The notes beneath the pieces are model-generated. The model was not told where the DNA came from. It did not search any database and worked only from the letters and a program-made list of their open reading frames with translations. A stretch of DNA of 5,909 nucleotides, from positions 1 to 5,909 of the forward strand of contig JAGBFE010000265.1 in NCBI GenBank assembly GCA_018109965.1, given 5' to 3'. This DNA is from Oscillospiraceae bacterium. Lineage in GTDB: Bacteria; Bacillota_A; Clostridia; Oscillospirales; Ruminococcaceae. Positions 1-5,023 of the stretch are shown in pieces. The position numbers and the translations under genes are program-made. Position 1 is the first letter of the stretch. The number at the start of each line of letters is the position of its first letter.

Positions 1-372
1 TCCACTGGAATTAAGTGTGTACGCAAGACGGATTTCGCCGCCTTTTTCACCCAGATTGCTTTCCACCTCAACACCGTTTATATCAAGCACAAGTGCGCCT
101 GCAGGGGTGTCGTAGTTGCAAAGGTTGGTGATGCCTTTTTCAATCATCAGGCAGGATTTGTATCGCCCAAAGCGAGTAATGCTGGCACCGCTGTCCCATA
201 CCTTCACACAGGTTTTGCTCCCGTCAAAGCCTGTTGCAGCACTTTCGTTGTAACACACATAATATTTATCATCCTTTTTATAAAAGGAACCGGTAGTTGT
301 CAGGTCGACAGTTTCACTTTCACCGTCGGCAGTGGCAGTACCTTCAATATGAATAAGATAATTGTCCTGCAT
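1..372 (-). CDS. DUF1934 domain (YwiB-like, calycin-fold) protein, C-terminus cut by window edge
   Basis: The reading frame starts at ATG 372-370 and is open to the left edge, giving 124 residues beginning MQDNYLIHIEGTATADGESE; the 3' end is outside the window. The pattern of an N-terminal strand, an acidic 'DGESETVDLTTTGSFY' stretch, a 'DDKYYVCYNES' strand and a late 'GEIRLAYTLNSSG' segment matches the DUF1934 family, small proteins of roughly 140 aa predicted to form a lipocalin-like beta barrel and typified by Bacillus YwiB. No enzymatic activity is established for the family, and I infer none. There is no signal peptide, so it is probably cytoplasmic. A good ribosome binding site (AAAGGAG) overlaps the end of murI and the start lies 1 nt past the murI stop, so translation is probably coupled to murI. 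The family assignment is by recognition of the sequence pattern, not by a search. Confidence 0.78.
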   Translation of the reverse strand, partial: MQDNYLIHIEGTATADGESETVDLTTTGSFYKKDDKYYVCYNESAATGFDGSKTCVKVWDSGASITRFGRYKSCLMIEKGITNLCNYDTPAGALVLDINGVEVESNLGEKGGEIRLAYTLNSSG

Positions 373-373
373 A

Positions 374-1180
374 TTACTCCTTTATATCCTTTAAAACCGA
401 TTTTATATGGGCGTCTTCACCTAAAAAAATTCTTGCAACATCATCAAAAGCACTGGTGTTGTTGGTAACAAAAAACTCTGCATTGCCGCCGCTTGTTTTG
501 CCGTTCAGCAAAGCAAGGCTTTCAAGTGTCAGCTTTATGCCTGTTGCAGTTTCCTTGCCGCTGTCGATAAGCACCACATCATCACCGAGAATTTCACTGA
601 TAACCTTTGATATCAGTGGGTAGTGTGTGCAGCCGAGAATAAGTGTGTCAGCACCAAATGCCTTTATTTCGGCAAGATAGCCTTCTGCACTTTTACGGAT
701 AAGGTCATCGTCAAGGTGACCGCTTTCAATCAGCGGCACAAAGTCGGGGCAGGGCACGCCGATAACCTTTACATCGCTGTCCGTCTCTTCAAGGCGTCTG
801 CCCATACTGTTTGCGCGGATGGTGGCAGGTGTTGCAATTATACCAATGCGCTTGGAGCGTGTTGCAGCAAGAGCAGCGGTAACAGTGGGGCGGATAACGT
901 CAACAAAAGGAACTGTGAGGTTTGCCATATTCTCTTTTGGAACGTTGCTGGACACTGTGCCGCAGGCTGCGGCAATCAGTTTTACCCCTCTGCGCTGCAA
1001 AAAGTCTACATTATCACATGCACACTGGTGAAGTTCTTCAATTGTTTTAACGCCGTACGGCATTCTCAAGGTGTCGCCCAAATATTTTATGTCCTCTCCC
1101 GGCAAAACCTGCAAAAGCTCCTTTACACAGCTTAAACCGCCTACACCGGAATCAAAAATACCTATAGCTTTGTTATTCAT
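374..1180 (-). CDS. murI: Glutamate racemase MurI
   Basis: A 268-aa cytoplasmic enzyme that interconverts L- and D-glutamate without a cofactor, supplying D-Glu for residue 2 of the peptidoglycan stem peptide. Family landmarks are present in order: GIFDSGVGGLS (7-17, with Asp10), YLGDTLRMPYG (33-43), the first catalytic cysteine at Cys73, CPDFVPLIESG (144-154) and LGCTHYPLI (182-190, with catalytic Cys184, Thr185 and His186). Length is normal for the family. Two positions differ from the usual consensus: the first Cys motif reads ACGT rather than ACNT (Gly74 for Asn), and GDTLR replaces GDTAR. The start ATG at 1180-1178 overlaps the end of ddl by 8 nt and has a GAAAGG ribosome binding site 8 nt upstream. 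It is the middle gene of a minus-strand ddl-murI-DUF1934 operon. Both catalytic cysteines being intact argues for an active racemase. Confidence 0.96.
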   Translation of the reverse strand: MNNKAIGIFDSGVGGLSCVKELLQVLPGEDIKYLGDTLRMPYGVKTIEELHQCACDNVDFLQRRGVKLIAAACGTVSSNVPKENMANLTVPFVDVIRPTVTAALAATRSKRIGIIATPATIRANSMGRRLEETDSDVKVIGVPCPDFVPLIESGHLDDDLIRKSAEGYLAEIKAFGADTLILGCTHYPLISKVISEILGDDVVLIDSGKETATGIKLTLESLALLNGKTSGGNAEFFVTNNTSAFDDVARIFLGEDAHIKSVLKDIKE

Positions 1181-2249
1181 CGCGTGAACCTTTCAAACCT
1201 AACTGAATAATGCCGTCAACAAGTTCAGCGTAGCTCATACCTTCGTACTGCATAAGTTTTGGATACATACTGATTGTTGTAAAGCCCGGCAGTGTGTTGA
1301 TTTCGTTGATGAGAATTCTGTTTGTGTCCTTTTCTACAAAGAAATCCACACGGCTGAGTCCTGCACAGCCAAGTGCTGTGTATGCTCTTTTTGCGGTTTC
1401 GCGGATTTCGTCACGGATTTCTTTGCTCACACTTGCAGGAATAAATGTTCTGCTTGTGCCGTTTTTGTATTTGTCGTCATAGTCATAAAAACTTGCGGTT
1501 GCACCGATTTCGCCTATTTCACTTGCAATGAGTTCAGGCACATTGCCGAACACTGCACATTCAACTTCGTGACCCTGAATAAATTCTTCAAACACAATTT
1601 TGTCATCGTGTGCAAGTGCAAGGTTGATTGCGCTGCGCAGCTCATCCTTGTTATTAACTTTGGAAATACCAACGGAAGAACCGCTGCGACTTGGTTTTAC
1701 AAACATCGGATAACCAAACTGGCCCGCCATTCTTGCTTCAACAGCGTCAATGTCAGCAGCTTCGTGTGCACGGATGTAGTCCCAGCGGCATCTTGCGATA
1801 CCTGCATTGTCAAATATAATGTTTGTATATACTTTATCCATACATGCAGCAGAAGCAAGCAGACCGCAGCCGCAGTAAGGGATGCCTGCAAGTTCCAGCA
1901 AACCCTGGATTGTGCCGTCTTCGCCGTTTTTGCCGTGAAGCACAGGCAGCACTACATCGATTTTTTCAAAAAAGATTTCGTTGTCATAAATTTTGATAAG
2001 TCCTTTTGTTGTTTTGTCAGGGCTGATAAGGCAAGGCACGCAGTCTTCGTGTTCGTGCCAGGTGTCGCTGATGATTTCATCGGTACTGCCCGGGAAGAAC
2101 AGCCAGCGGCCCTTTTTTGTGATACCTACTTTAACAACGTCATATTTATCATTAGGGATATTGTCGATAATGCTTTTGGCGCTCATCAGACTGATTTCGT
2201 GTTCGTTTGAAACACCGCCAAAGATTACACATACCTTAGTTTTAGCCAT
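1173..2249 (-). CDS. ddl: D-alanine--D-alanine ligase Ddl
   Basis: A 358-aa ATP-grasp ligase that joins two D-alanines for the end of the peptidoglycan precursor; the target of D-cycloserine. Visible landmarks: FGGVSNEHEIS (10-20, with the substrate-binding Glu16), LPVLHGKNGEDGTIQG (101-116), the ATP-grasp lysine and serine loop KPSRSGSSVG (185-194), EEFIQGHEVE (221-230), the omega-loop segment FYDYDDKYKNG (254-264), RVDFF (300-304) and the metal-binding tail NEINTLPGFT (315-324) followed by S327. The K260-Y261 pair in the omega loop matches the Lys-Tyr of D-Ala-D-Ala-specific Ddl rather than the VanA-type D-lactate loop, so a normal ligase is inferred. The start ATG has AGGAGG 5 nt upstream. 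It is the first gene of the minus-strand operon and its end overlaps the murI start by 8 nt. Confidence 0.97.
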   Translation of the reverse strand: MAKTKVCVIFGGVSNEHEISLMSAKSIIDNIPNDKYDVVKVGITKKGRWLFFPGSTDEIISDTWHEHEDCVPCLISPDKTTKGLIKIYDNEIFFEKIDVVLPVLHGKNGEDGTIQGLLELAGIPYCGCGLLASAACMDKVYTNIIFDNAGIARCRWDYIRAHEAADIDAVEARMAGQFGYPMFVKPSRSGSSVGISKVNNKDELRSAINLALAHDDKIVFEEFIQGHEVECAVFGNVPELIASEIGEIGATASFYDYDDKYKNGTSRTFIPASVSKEIRDEIRETAKRAYTALGCAGLSRVDFFVEKDTNRILINEINTLPGFTTISMYPKLMQYEGMSYAELVDGIIQLGLKGSRDE

Positions 2250-2254
2250 AATAA

Positions 2255-2260
2255 CCTCCT
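2255..2260 (-). promoter_or_regulatory. Ribosome binding site of ddl
   Basis: AGGAGG on the minus strand, 5 nt before the ddl ATG. A near-ideal Shine-Dalgarno sequence that fixes the ddl start. Confidence 0.85.
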
Positions 2261-2293
2261 AAATGTAGGGCGTAATAACCCATTATCATTTAT

Positions 2294-2310
2294 ATTATAA
2301 TATAATACCA
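2294..2310 (-). promoter_or_regulatory. Candidate promoter of the ddl-murI-DUF1934 operon
   Basis: Read on the minus strand, this AT-rich stretch has an extended -10 (TGG then TATTAT at 2307-2302) and, just downstream, an exact TATAAT (2299-2294). Neither has a convincing -35: the hexamer 17 nt upstream of the extended -10 is an all-T run. Transcription would start near 2287-2295, leaving a leader of about 40 nt before ddl. It is the only promoter-like sequence facing the operon in the gap; the exact start is uncertain. Confidence 0.4.
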
Positions 2311-2420
2311 TATATTACAGCGAAAAAAAAGCCCCCAGTTTTATTCTGACAGTAAAAAATACCGCTGCAAAAGCCGCCATTTTCGTGCATTTTTTATAAT
2401 GAAAAAATTTGTTATTGTAC

Positions 2421-2449
2421 TTGACATTGCACGTTCAAACTGATATAAT
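2421..2449 (+). promoter_or_regulatory. Consensus sigma-A promoter for rpmG-secE-nusG
   Basis: TTGACA at 2421-2426, a 17-nt spacer and TATAAT at 2444-2449, with TG at 2441-2442 forming an extended -10. All twelve core bases match the consensus. The 30 nt upstream (about 2391-2420) are A/T-rich with A and T runs, as expected of an UP element. Predicted start is near A2456, giving a leader of about 80 nt before rpmG. This strength suits a ribosomal and secretion operon. Downstream secE, nusG, rplK and rplA show no other clear promoter and probably depend on it. Confidence 0.9.
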
Positions 2450-2537
2450 AGGTTCACCTCTTTGTGCAGGTTTATTTTTTATGCAAAAATTTTTTGCGGG
2501 CGAAAGAGGGAGGCTAACTTTAAATGGAGGTGCCGAA

Positions 2538-2687
2538 ATGAGAGTTAGAATCACACTTGCATGTACAGAATGCAAACAGCGCAATTACGACACTAAGAAA
2601 AACAAGAAAAATACTCCAGACAGAGTAGAACTCAACAAATATTGCCGTTTTTGCAAAAAACACACTCTTCACAGAGAAACTAAATAA
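2538..2687 (+). CDS. rpmG: 50S ribosomal protein bL33 (zinc-binding form)
   Basis: A 49-aa basic protein of the large subunit near the E site, starting [17 protein letters not shown] and ending LHRETK. It carries two CxxC pairs, C9-x2-C12 and C36-x2-C39, the zinc-ribbon ligands of the 'C+' form of bL33; zinc-independent paralogues lack them. I chose the ATG at 2538 because GGAGGTG (2526-2532) lies 5 nt upstream and the protein then begins exactly as the family does. The same frame is open back to about 2409, but that extension would run through the promoter. First gene of the plus-strand cluster; secE follows after 16 nt. Confidence 0.96.
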   Translation: MRVRITLACTECKQRNYDTKKNKKNTPDRVELNKYCRFCKKHTLHRETK

Positions 2688-2703
2688 TTAAGGGAGTAGT
2701 ACG

Positions 2704-2940
2704 ATGGCAGACAAAAAAGAAAAAGTTGGCTTTTTTGGCTCTATCAAAAACTTTTTCAAAGGCTTGGGCAAGAGAGCTAAAGAAATTAAAGCTGAAATGA
2801 AAAAGATTGTATGGCCTACAAAAGCTCAGGTTATCAATAACACTCTTGTAGTAATTGTTGTTTCAATCATTGCAGCTATCTGCATCTTTGGTTTGGACAC
2901 AGTATTTGGTTTCATTGTAAGATTTATCTACAAAGCTTAA
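2704..2940 (+). CDS. secE: Preprotein translocase subunit SecE
   Basis: A 78-aa subunit of the SecYEG protein-export channel in the cytoplasmic membrane, where it clamps the two halves of SecY. The protein has a lysine-rich amphipathic N-terminus (residues 1-34), the family hallmark KKIVWPTKAQV (33-43), and one transmembrane segment at about 47-69 followed by a short tail. This is the one-span form usual in Gram-positives, not the three-span enterobacterial form. The ribosome binding site GGGAG at 2692-2696 is 7 nt before ATG. It sits between rpmG and nusG with gaps of 16 and 14 nt, the common bacterial arrangement, so all three should share one transcript. Confidence 0.96.
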   Translation: MADKKEKVGFFGSIKNFFKGLGKRAKEIKAEMKKIVWPTKAQVINNTLVVIVVSIIAAICIFGLDTVFGFIVRFIYKA

Positions 2941-2954
2941 GCGAGGTGTAAACT

Positions 2955-3473
2955 ATGTCAGAGGCAAAATGGTATGTGGCTCACACATATTCCGGCTATG
3001 AAAACAAGGTAGCTAAAAGCCTTGAAGCAATCGTAGAAAACCGCCGCTTGCACGACCTGATTCAGGACATCAAGGTTCCTACAGAAACTTTGGTTGAAAT
3101 CAAAGACGGCAAACGCAAAGAAAAGGAAAACATTCTTTTTCCTTCCTATGTGTTTGTTAAAATGGTTTTGACAGATGACACCTGGTACATCGTGCGTAAT
3201 ACCCGTGGCGTAACAGGATTTGTTGGAGCATCCTCTTCAAAACCTTCTCCGCTTTCTCCAAAAGAAGTGGAAGCAATGGGTGTTGAAACAAAAACACAGA
3301 CAATCGACTTCAAAGTGGGCGACAATGTGGAAATCACAGACGGCCCATTGGCAGGATTTATCGGCGTTGTGGATGCAATTGACGCAGATAACGAAAAAGT
3401 TACTGTAAAAGTTTCCATGTTCGGCAGAGAAACAGAAACCGAACTTTCACTTTTGCAGGTAAAACCAATTTAA
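2955..3473 (+). CDS. nusG: Transcription termination/antitermination factor NusG
   Basis: A 172-aa elongation factor that binds the clamp of RNA polymerase and affects pausing, Rho-dependent termination and coupling to the ribosome. The N-terminal NGN domain (about 1-108) starts with KWYVAHTYSGYENKV and contains PSYVFVKM and the NTRGVTGFVG segment near residues 82-91. A linker leads to the C-terminal KOW domain (about 119-172) with FKVGDNVEITDGPLAGFIG and the terminal SLLQVKPI. Length is typical. The start ATG has GAGGTG (2943-2948) 6 nt upstream. It lies 14 nt after secE; a 116-nt spacer with RNA structure separates it from rplK. Confidence 0.98.
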   Translation: MSEAKWYVAHTYSGYENKVAKSLEAIVENRRLHDLIQDIKVPTETLVEIKDGKRKEKENILFPSYVFVKMVLTDDTWYIVRNTRGVTGFVGASSSKPSPLSPKEVEAMGVETKTQTIDFKVGDNVEITDGPLAGFIGVVDAIDADNEKVTVKVSMFGRETETELSLLQVKPI

Positions 3474-3485
3474 TCAGAACACAGG

Positions 3486-3510
3486 TAAGAATCACCATTT
3501 GTGATTTTTA
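3486..3510 (+). terminator. Hairpin after nusG, possible weak terminator
   Basis: Bases 3486-3495 pair with 3501-3510 across a 5-nt loop (10 bp including one G-U). The T-run (3505-3509) lies inside the 3' arm rather than after it, and the stem is mostly A-T, so termination would be partial at best. It is 12 nt past the nusG stop, where a leaky terminator or an RNA-processing site would separate nusG from the ribosomal genes. No new promoter is visible before rplK, so readthrough must be common. Confidence 0.3.
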
Positions 3511-3512
3511 TA

Positions 3513-3531
3513 GGGCGGTTTAAAGCTGCCC
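3513..3531 (+). promoter_or_regulatory. Short hairpin directly 5' of the first L1 site
   Basis: GGGCGG (3513-3518) pairs with CTGCCC (3526-3531), six base pairs with one G-U, around a 7-nt loop. It ends exactly where the L1-site stem begins (3532), so the two helices could stack. Its role is unknown. Confidence 0.35.
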
Positions 3532-3569
3532 GTGGGAGAGCAGAAAAGTTCTGCTCGTCATCTTACCAC
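3532..3569 (+). promoter_or_regulatory. Candidate ribosomal protein L1 binding site in the rplK leader
   Basis: An outer stem GTGG (3532-3535) with CCAC (3566-3569) encloses, on its 5' side, GA and, on its 3' side, GTCATCTTA. Between these is an 8-bp inner helix (3538-3545 with 3549-3556). The layout GUGGGA / hairpin / ACCAC imitates the 23S rRNA site of L1, which has GUGGGAG facing UACCAC. L1 is known to repress its own operon by binding such mRNA mimics. The element ends 7 nt before the rplK ribosome binding site, so bound L1 could hinder initiation. Assignment rests on motif layout and position. Confidence 0.65.
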
Positions 3570-3589
3570 ATTTTTCGGAGGTATTTAAA

Positions 3590-4015
3590 ATGGCTCAAAA
3601 AGTTACTGGATATATCAAACTCCAGATTCCAGCTGGTAAGGCAACTCCAGCACCACCTGTTGGTCCAGCTCTTGGTCAGCACGGCGTAAACATCATGTCT
3701 TTCACAAAAGAATTCAATGAAAGAACACAGAAAGATATCGGTTACATTATTCCTGTTGTTATCACAGTATATGCAGACCGTTCCTTCAGCTTTATCACAA
3801 AAACTCCACCAGCACCAGTTCTCATCAAAAAAGAACTCGGTCTTGAATCTGCTTCCGGCGTGCCAAACAAAACAAAAGTTGGCCAGCTGACAAAAGAACA
3901 GGTTAAGAAAATTGCTGAAATGAAAATGCCTGACCTTACAGCAGGCAGCCTTGAAGCAGCTATGAGCATGGTTAAAGGTACAGCTCGCAGCATGGGCGTT
4001 ACAGTAGAAGAATAA
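3590..4015 (+). CDS. rplK: 50S ribosomal protein uL11
   Basis: A 141-aa large-subunit protein that forms the base of the GTPase-associated centre with 23S rRNA helices 43-44, and is needed for RelA-type stringent signalling in bacteria that have it. The proline-rich N-terminal domain shows [17 protein letters not shown] and [12 protein letters not shown] (residues 7-35), the region where thiopeptide antibiotics bind. The C-terminal RNA-binding domain has [23 protein letters not shown] and ends [12 protein letters not shown]. Length is typical. The ribosome binding site GGAGG (3577-3581) is 8 nt before ATG. The stop is a tandem in-frame TAA-TAG. rplA follows after 59 nt and the pair is probably repressed by L1. 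Confidence 0.99.
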   Translation: MAQKVTGYIKLQIPAGKATPAPPVGPALGQHGVNIMSFTKEFNERTQKDIGYIIPVVITVYADRSFSFITKTPPAPVLIKKELGLESASGVPNKTKVGQLTKEQVKKIAEMKMPDLTAGSLEAAMSMVKGTARSMGVTVEE

Positions 4016-4036
4016 TAGCTTAAACACTCAACATAA

Positions 4037-4062
4037 GTGGGAGGAAATTTCCGTTTGACCAC
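4037..4062 (+). promoter_or_regulatory. Candidate ribosomal protein L1 binding site between rplK and rplA
   Basis: Stem GTGG (4037-4040) with CCAC (4059-4062), 5' internal loop GA, inner hairpin GGA (4043-4045) with TCC (4050-4052) around AATT, and 3' internal loop GTTTGA. This gives GUGGGAGG...GACCAC, close to known L1 mRNA sites and to the 23S rRNA original. The 3' arm ends directly against the rplA Shine-Dalgarno AGGAGG (4063-4068), so L1 binding should block ribosome entry on its own gene. It is the more canonical of the two sites in the window. Confidence 0.72.
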
Positions 4063-4074
4063 AGGAGGATATAA

Positions 4075-4770
4075 ATGAAACACGGTAAAAAATATGTAGA
4101 AAGCAAAAAGCTTGTTGACAAAACAAAGCTTTATGACTTGGAAGAAGCTTGCGCTTTGTGTGTAGACACAGCAAAAGCTAAATTTGACGAAACAGTTGAA
4201 CTTCACGTTCGTCTTGGCGTTGACTCCCGTCACGCTGACCAGCAGGTTCGTGGTGCAGTTGTATTGCCACACGGTACTGGTAAAAACGTTAAAGTTCTTG
4301 TTATTGCTAAAGGCGATAAAGAAAAAGAAGCTCTCGATGCAGGCGCAGATCTCGTAGGTGCAGAAGAAATGGTAGCAAGAATCCAGAACGAAGGTTTCAT
4401 GGATTTCGACGTTCTCATCACAACACCTGACATGATGGGTCTCGTTGGTCGTCTTGGTAGAGTTCTTGGTCCTCGTGGCCTTATGCCAAACCCAAAAGCC
4501 GGCACAGTTACACCAAACGTTGCTCAGGCTGTTAAAGAAGCTAAAGCTGGTAAAATCGAATACCGTCTTGACAAAGCAAACATCATCCACGTTCCAGTTG
4601 GTAAAGCAAGCTTTGGTAAAGAAAAACTCAGCGACAACATCACAACAGTTATGGATGCTATCGTAAAAGCAAAACCAGCAGCAGCAAAAGGTCAGTACAT
4701 CCGTTCTGCAGCTATTGCTACAACAATGGGTCCTGGCGTTAAACTCAACAACGCAAAATTCGGTGGTTAA
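4075..4770 (+). CDS. rplA: 50S ribosomal protein uL1
   Basis: A 231-aa protein of the mobile L1 stalk that helps release deacylated tRNA from the E site, and also the translational repressor of its own operon. Conserved blocks are [17 protein letters not shown] (54-70), the interdomain [15 protein letters not shown] (132-146), then [19 protein letters not shown] and the C-terminal [17 protein letters not shown]. Length and both ends are normal. The start ATG has AGGAGG (4063-4068) 6 nt upstream, right after an L1-site mimic, which supports feedback control. A second promoter begins just after its stop, so the stalk genes rplJ-rplL can be transcribed separately. Confidence 0.99.
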   Translation: MKHGKKYVESKKLVDKTKLYDLEEACALCVDTAKAKFDETVELHVRLGVDSRHADQQVRGAVVLPHGTGKNVKVLVIAKGDKEKEALDAGADLVGAEEMVARIQNEGFMDFDVLITTPDMMGLVGRLGRVLGPRGLMPNPKAGTVTPNVAQAVKEAKAGKIEYRLDKANIIHVPVGKASFGKEKLSDNITTVMDAIVKAKPAAAKGQYIRSAAIATTMGPGVKLNNAKFGG

Positions 4771-4785
4771 TTTATAAATTAACTA

Positions 4786-4814
4786 TTGACAACACAATAG
4801 GATTATTGTATAAT
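4786..4814 (+). promoter_or_regulatory. Consensus sigma-A promoter for rplJ-rplL
   Basis: TTGACA (4786-4791), 17-nt spacer, TATAAT (4809-4814): all twelve core bases match. It begins 15 nt after the rplA stop; the predicted start is near 4820-4821, immediately at the 5' end of the L10 leader RNA. An independent strong promoter fits the need for several copies of L12 per ribosome. The spacer contains a 6-bp inverted repeat (ACAATA/TATTGT), and an 18-bp AT palindrome lies just upstream. Confidence 0.9.
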
Positions 4815-4820
4815 AATTAA

Positions 4821-4898
4821 GCTGTTTTAAGACAGCAGGTGCAAATAAGCGTAAAAGGAACTCCTTGCCTGCCGAGAACAAAGCGTATTGACTTAATT
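4821..4898 (+). ncRNA. Ribosomal protein L10 leader (autoregulatory 5' UTR of rplJ-rplL)
   Basis: The stretch has the conserved L10-leader signature GACAGCAGGTGC (4831-4842), later matched by CCTTGCCTGCCGAG (4863-4876). Helices I can trace: GCTGT (4821-4825) with ACAGC (4832-4836); CAGG (4836-4839) with CCTG (4868-4871), sharing base 4836 as an alternative; and AAGG (4855-4858) with CCTT (4863-4866) around AACT. L10, in complex with L12, is known to bind this element and lower expression of rplJ-rplL; in Bacillus subtilis it does so by transcription attenuation. Position between a strong promoter and an intrinsic terminator upstream of rplJ fits the same mode here. The 3' boundary is approximate. 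Confidence 0.82.
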
Positions 4899-4908
4899 TA
4901 GGTTTATT

Positions 4909-4946
4909 AGGCTTGTTTTCTGCAAAGAAGGCAAGCCTTTTATATT
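4909..4946 (+). terminator. Intrinsic terminator (attenuator) in the rplJ leader
   Basis: A continuous 13-bp stem, 4909-4921 with 4926-4938 (two G-U pairs), closed by a GCAA tetraloop and followed by TTTATATTTT (4939-4948 region). This is the strongest terminator in the window and lies 78 nt before the rplJ start with no gene ending in front of it, so it must act as an attenuator rather than an end-of-operon signal. Its 5' arm can instead pair with 4874-4884, within and just after the conserved end of the L10 leader, which would give an antiterminator. Confidence 0.85.
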
Positions 4947-4964
4947 TTGCAAAAGAAATCACAG

Positions 4965-4985
4965 CCTCTTTTCATAAGAAAAAGG
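4965..4985 (+). repeat. Second hairpin in the rplJ leader
   Basis: CCTCTTTTC (4965-4973) pairs with GAAAAAGG (4978-4985) around ATAA, 8 bp with one bulged C. A T-rich stretch follows (TTATTTAGTTTT). It is too weak to call a terminator; alternatively its CCTC could pair with the rplJ Shine-Dalgarno GAGG at 5011-5014. The role is unknown. Confidence 0.3.
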
Positions 4986-5010
4986 TTATTTAGTTTTAAA
5001 AATAATAAGA

Positions 5011-5016
5011 GAGGTG
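5011..5016 (+). promoter_or_regulatory. Ribosome binding site that fixes the rplJ TTG start
   Basis: GAGGTG ends 7 nt before TTG at 5024-5026. No ATG or GTG in frame sits at a proper distance from it, so this site decides the start. Confidence 0.85.
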
Positions 5017-5023
5017 ACAAACA

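Noticed and set aside
623..1135. 170-codon plus-strand open frame inside murI
   Set aside because: Antisense shadow of murI with no recognisable domain or start signal.
1569..2210. 213-codon plus-strand open frame inside ddl
   Set aside because: Antisense shadow of ddl; the composition (many Cys, Phe, Val) resembles no family, and the ligase motifs on the other strand are complete.
2321..2345. Minus-strand GGGGGC plus T8, looking like the 3' half of an intrinsic terminator
   Set aside because: No complementary C-rich arm exists upstream on that strand, so no stem can form. It is also upstream of ddl, where nothing ends.
2409..2537. N-terminal extension of rpmG in the same frame (92 aa in all)
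   Set aside because: It would span the consensus promoter and predicted transcription start, and bL33 begins at 2538 behind a proper ribosome binding site.
2688..2703. Possible tRNA-Trp between rpmG and secE, as found in some bacteria
   Set aside because: The gap is only 16 nt and holds just the secE ribosome binding site.
3742..4590. 282-codon open frame on the minus strand across rplK and rplA
   Set aside because: It lies antisense to two unmistakable ribosomal genes, has no ribosome binding site that I can see, and its Phe/Cys-rich product is what the Lys/Glu-rich codons of the sense genes yield when read backwards.
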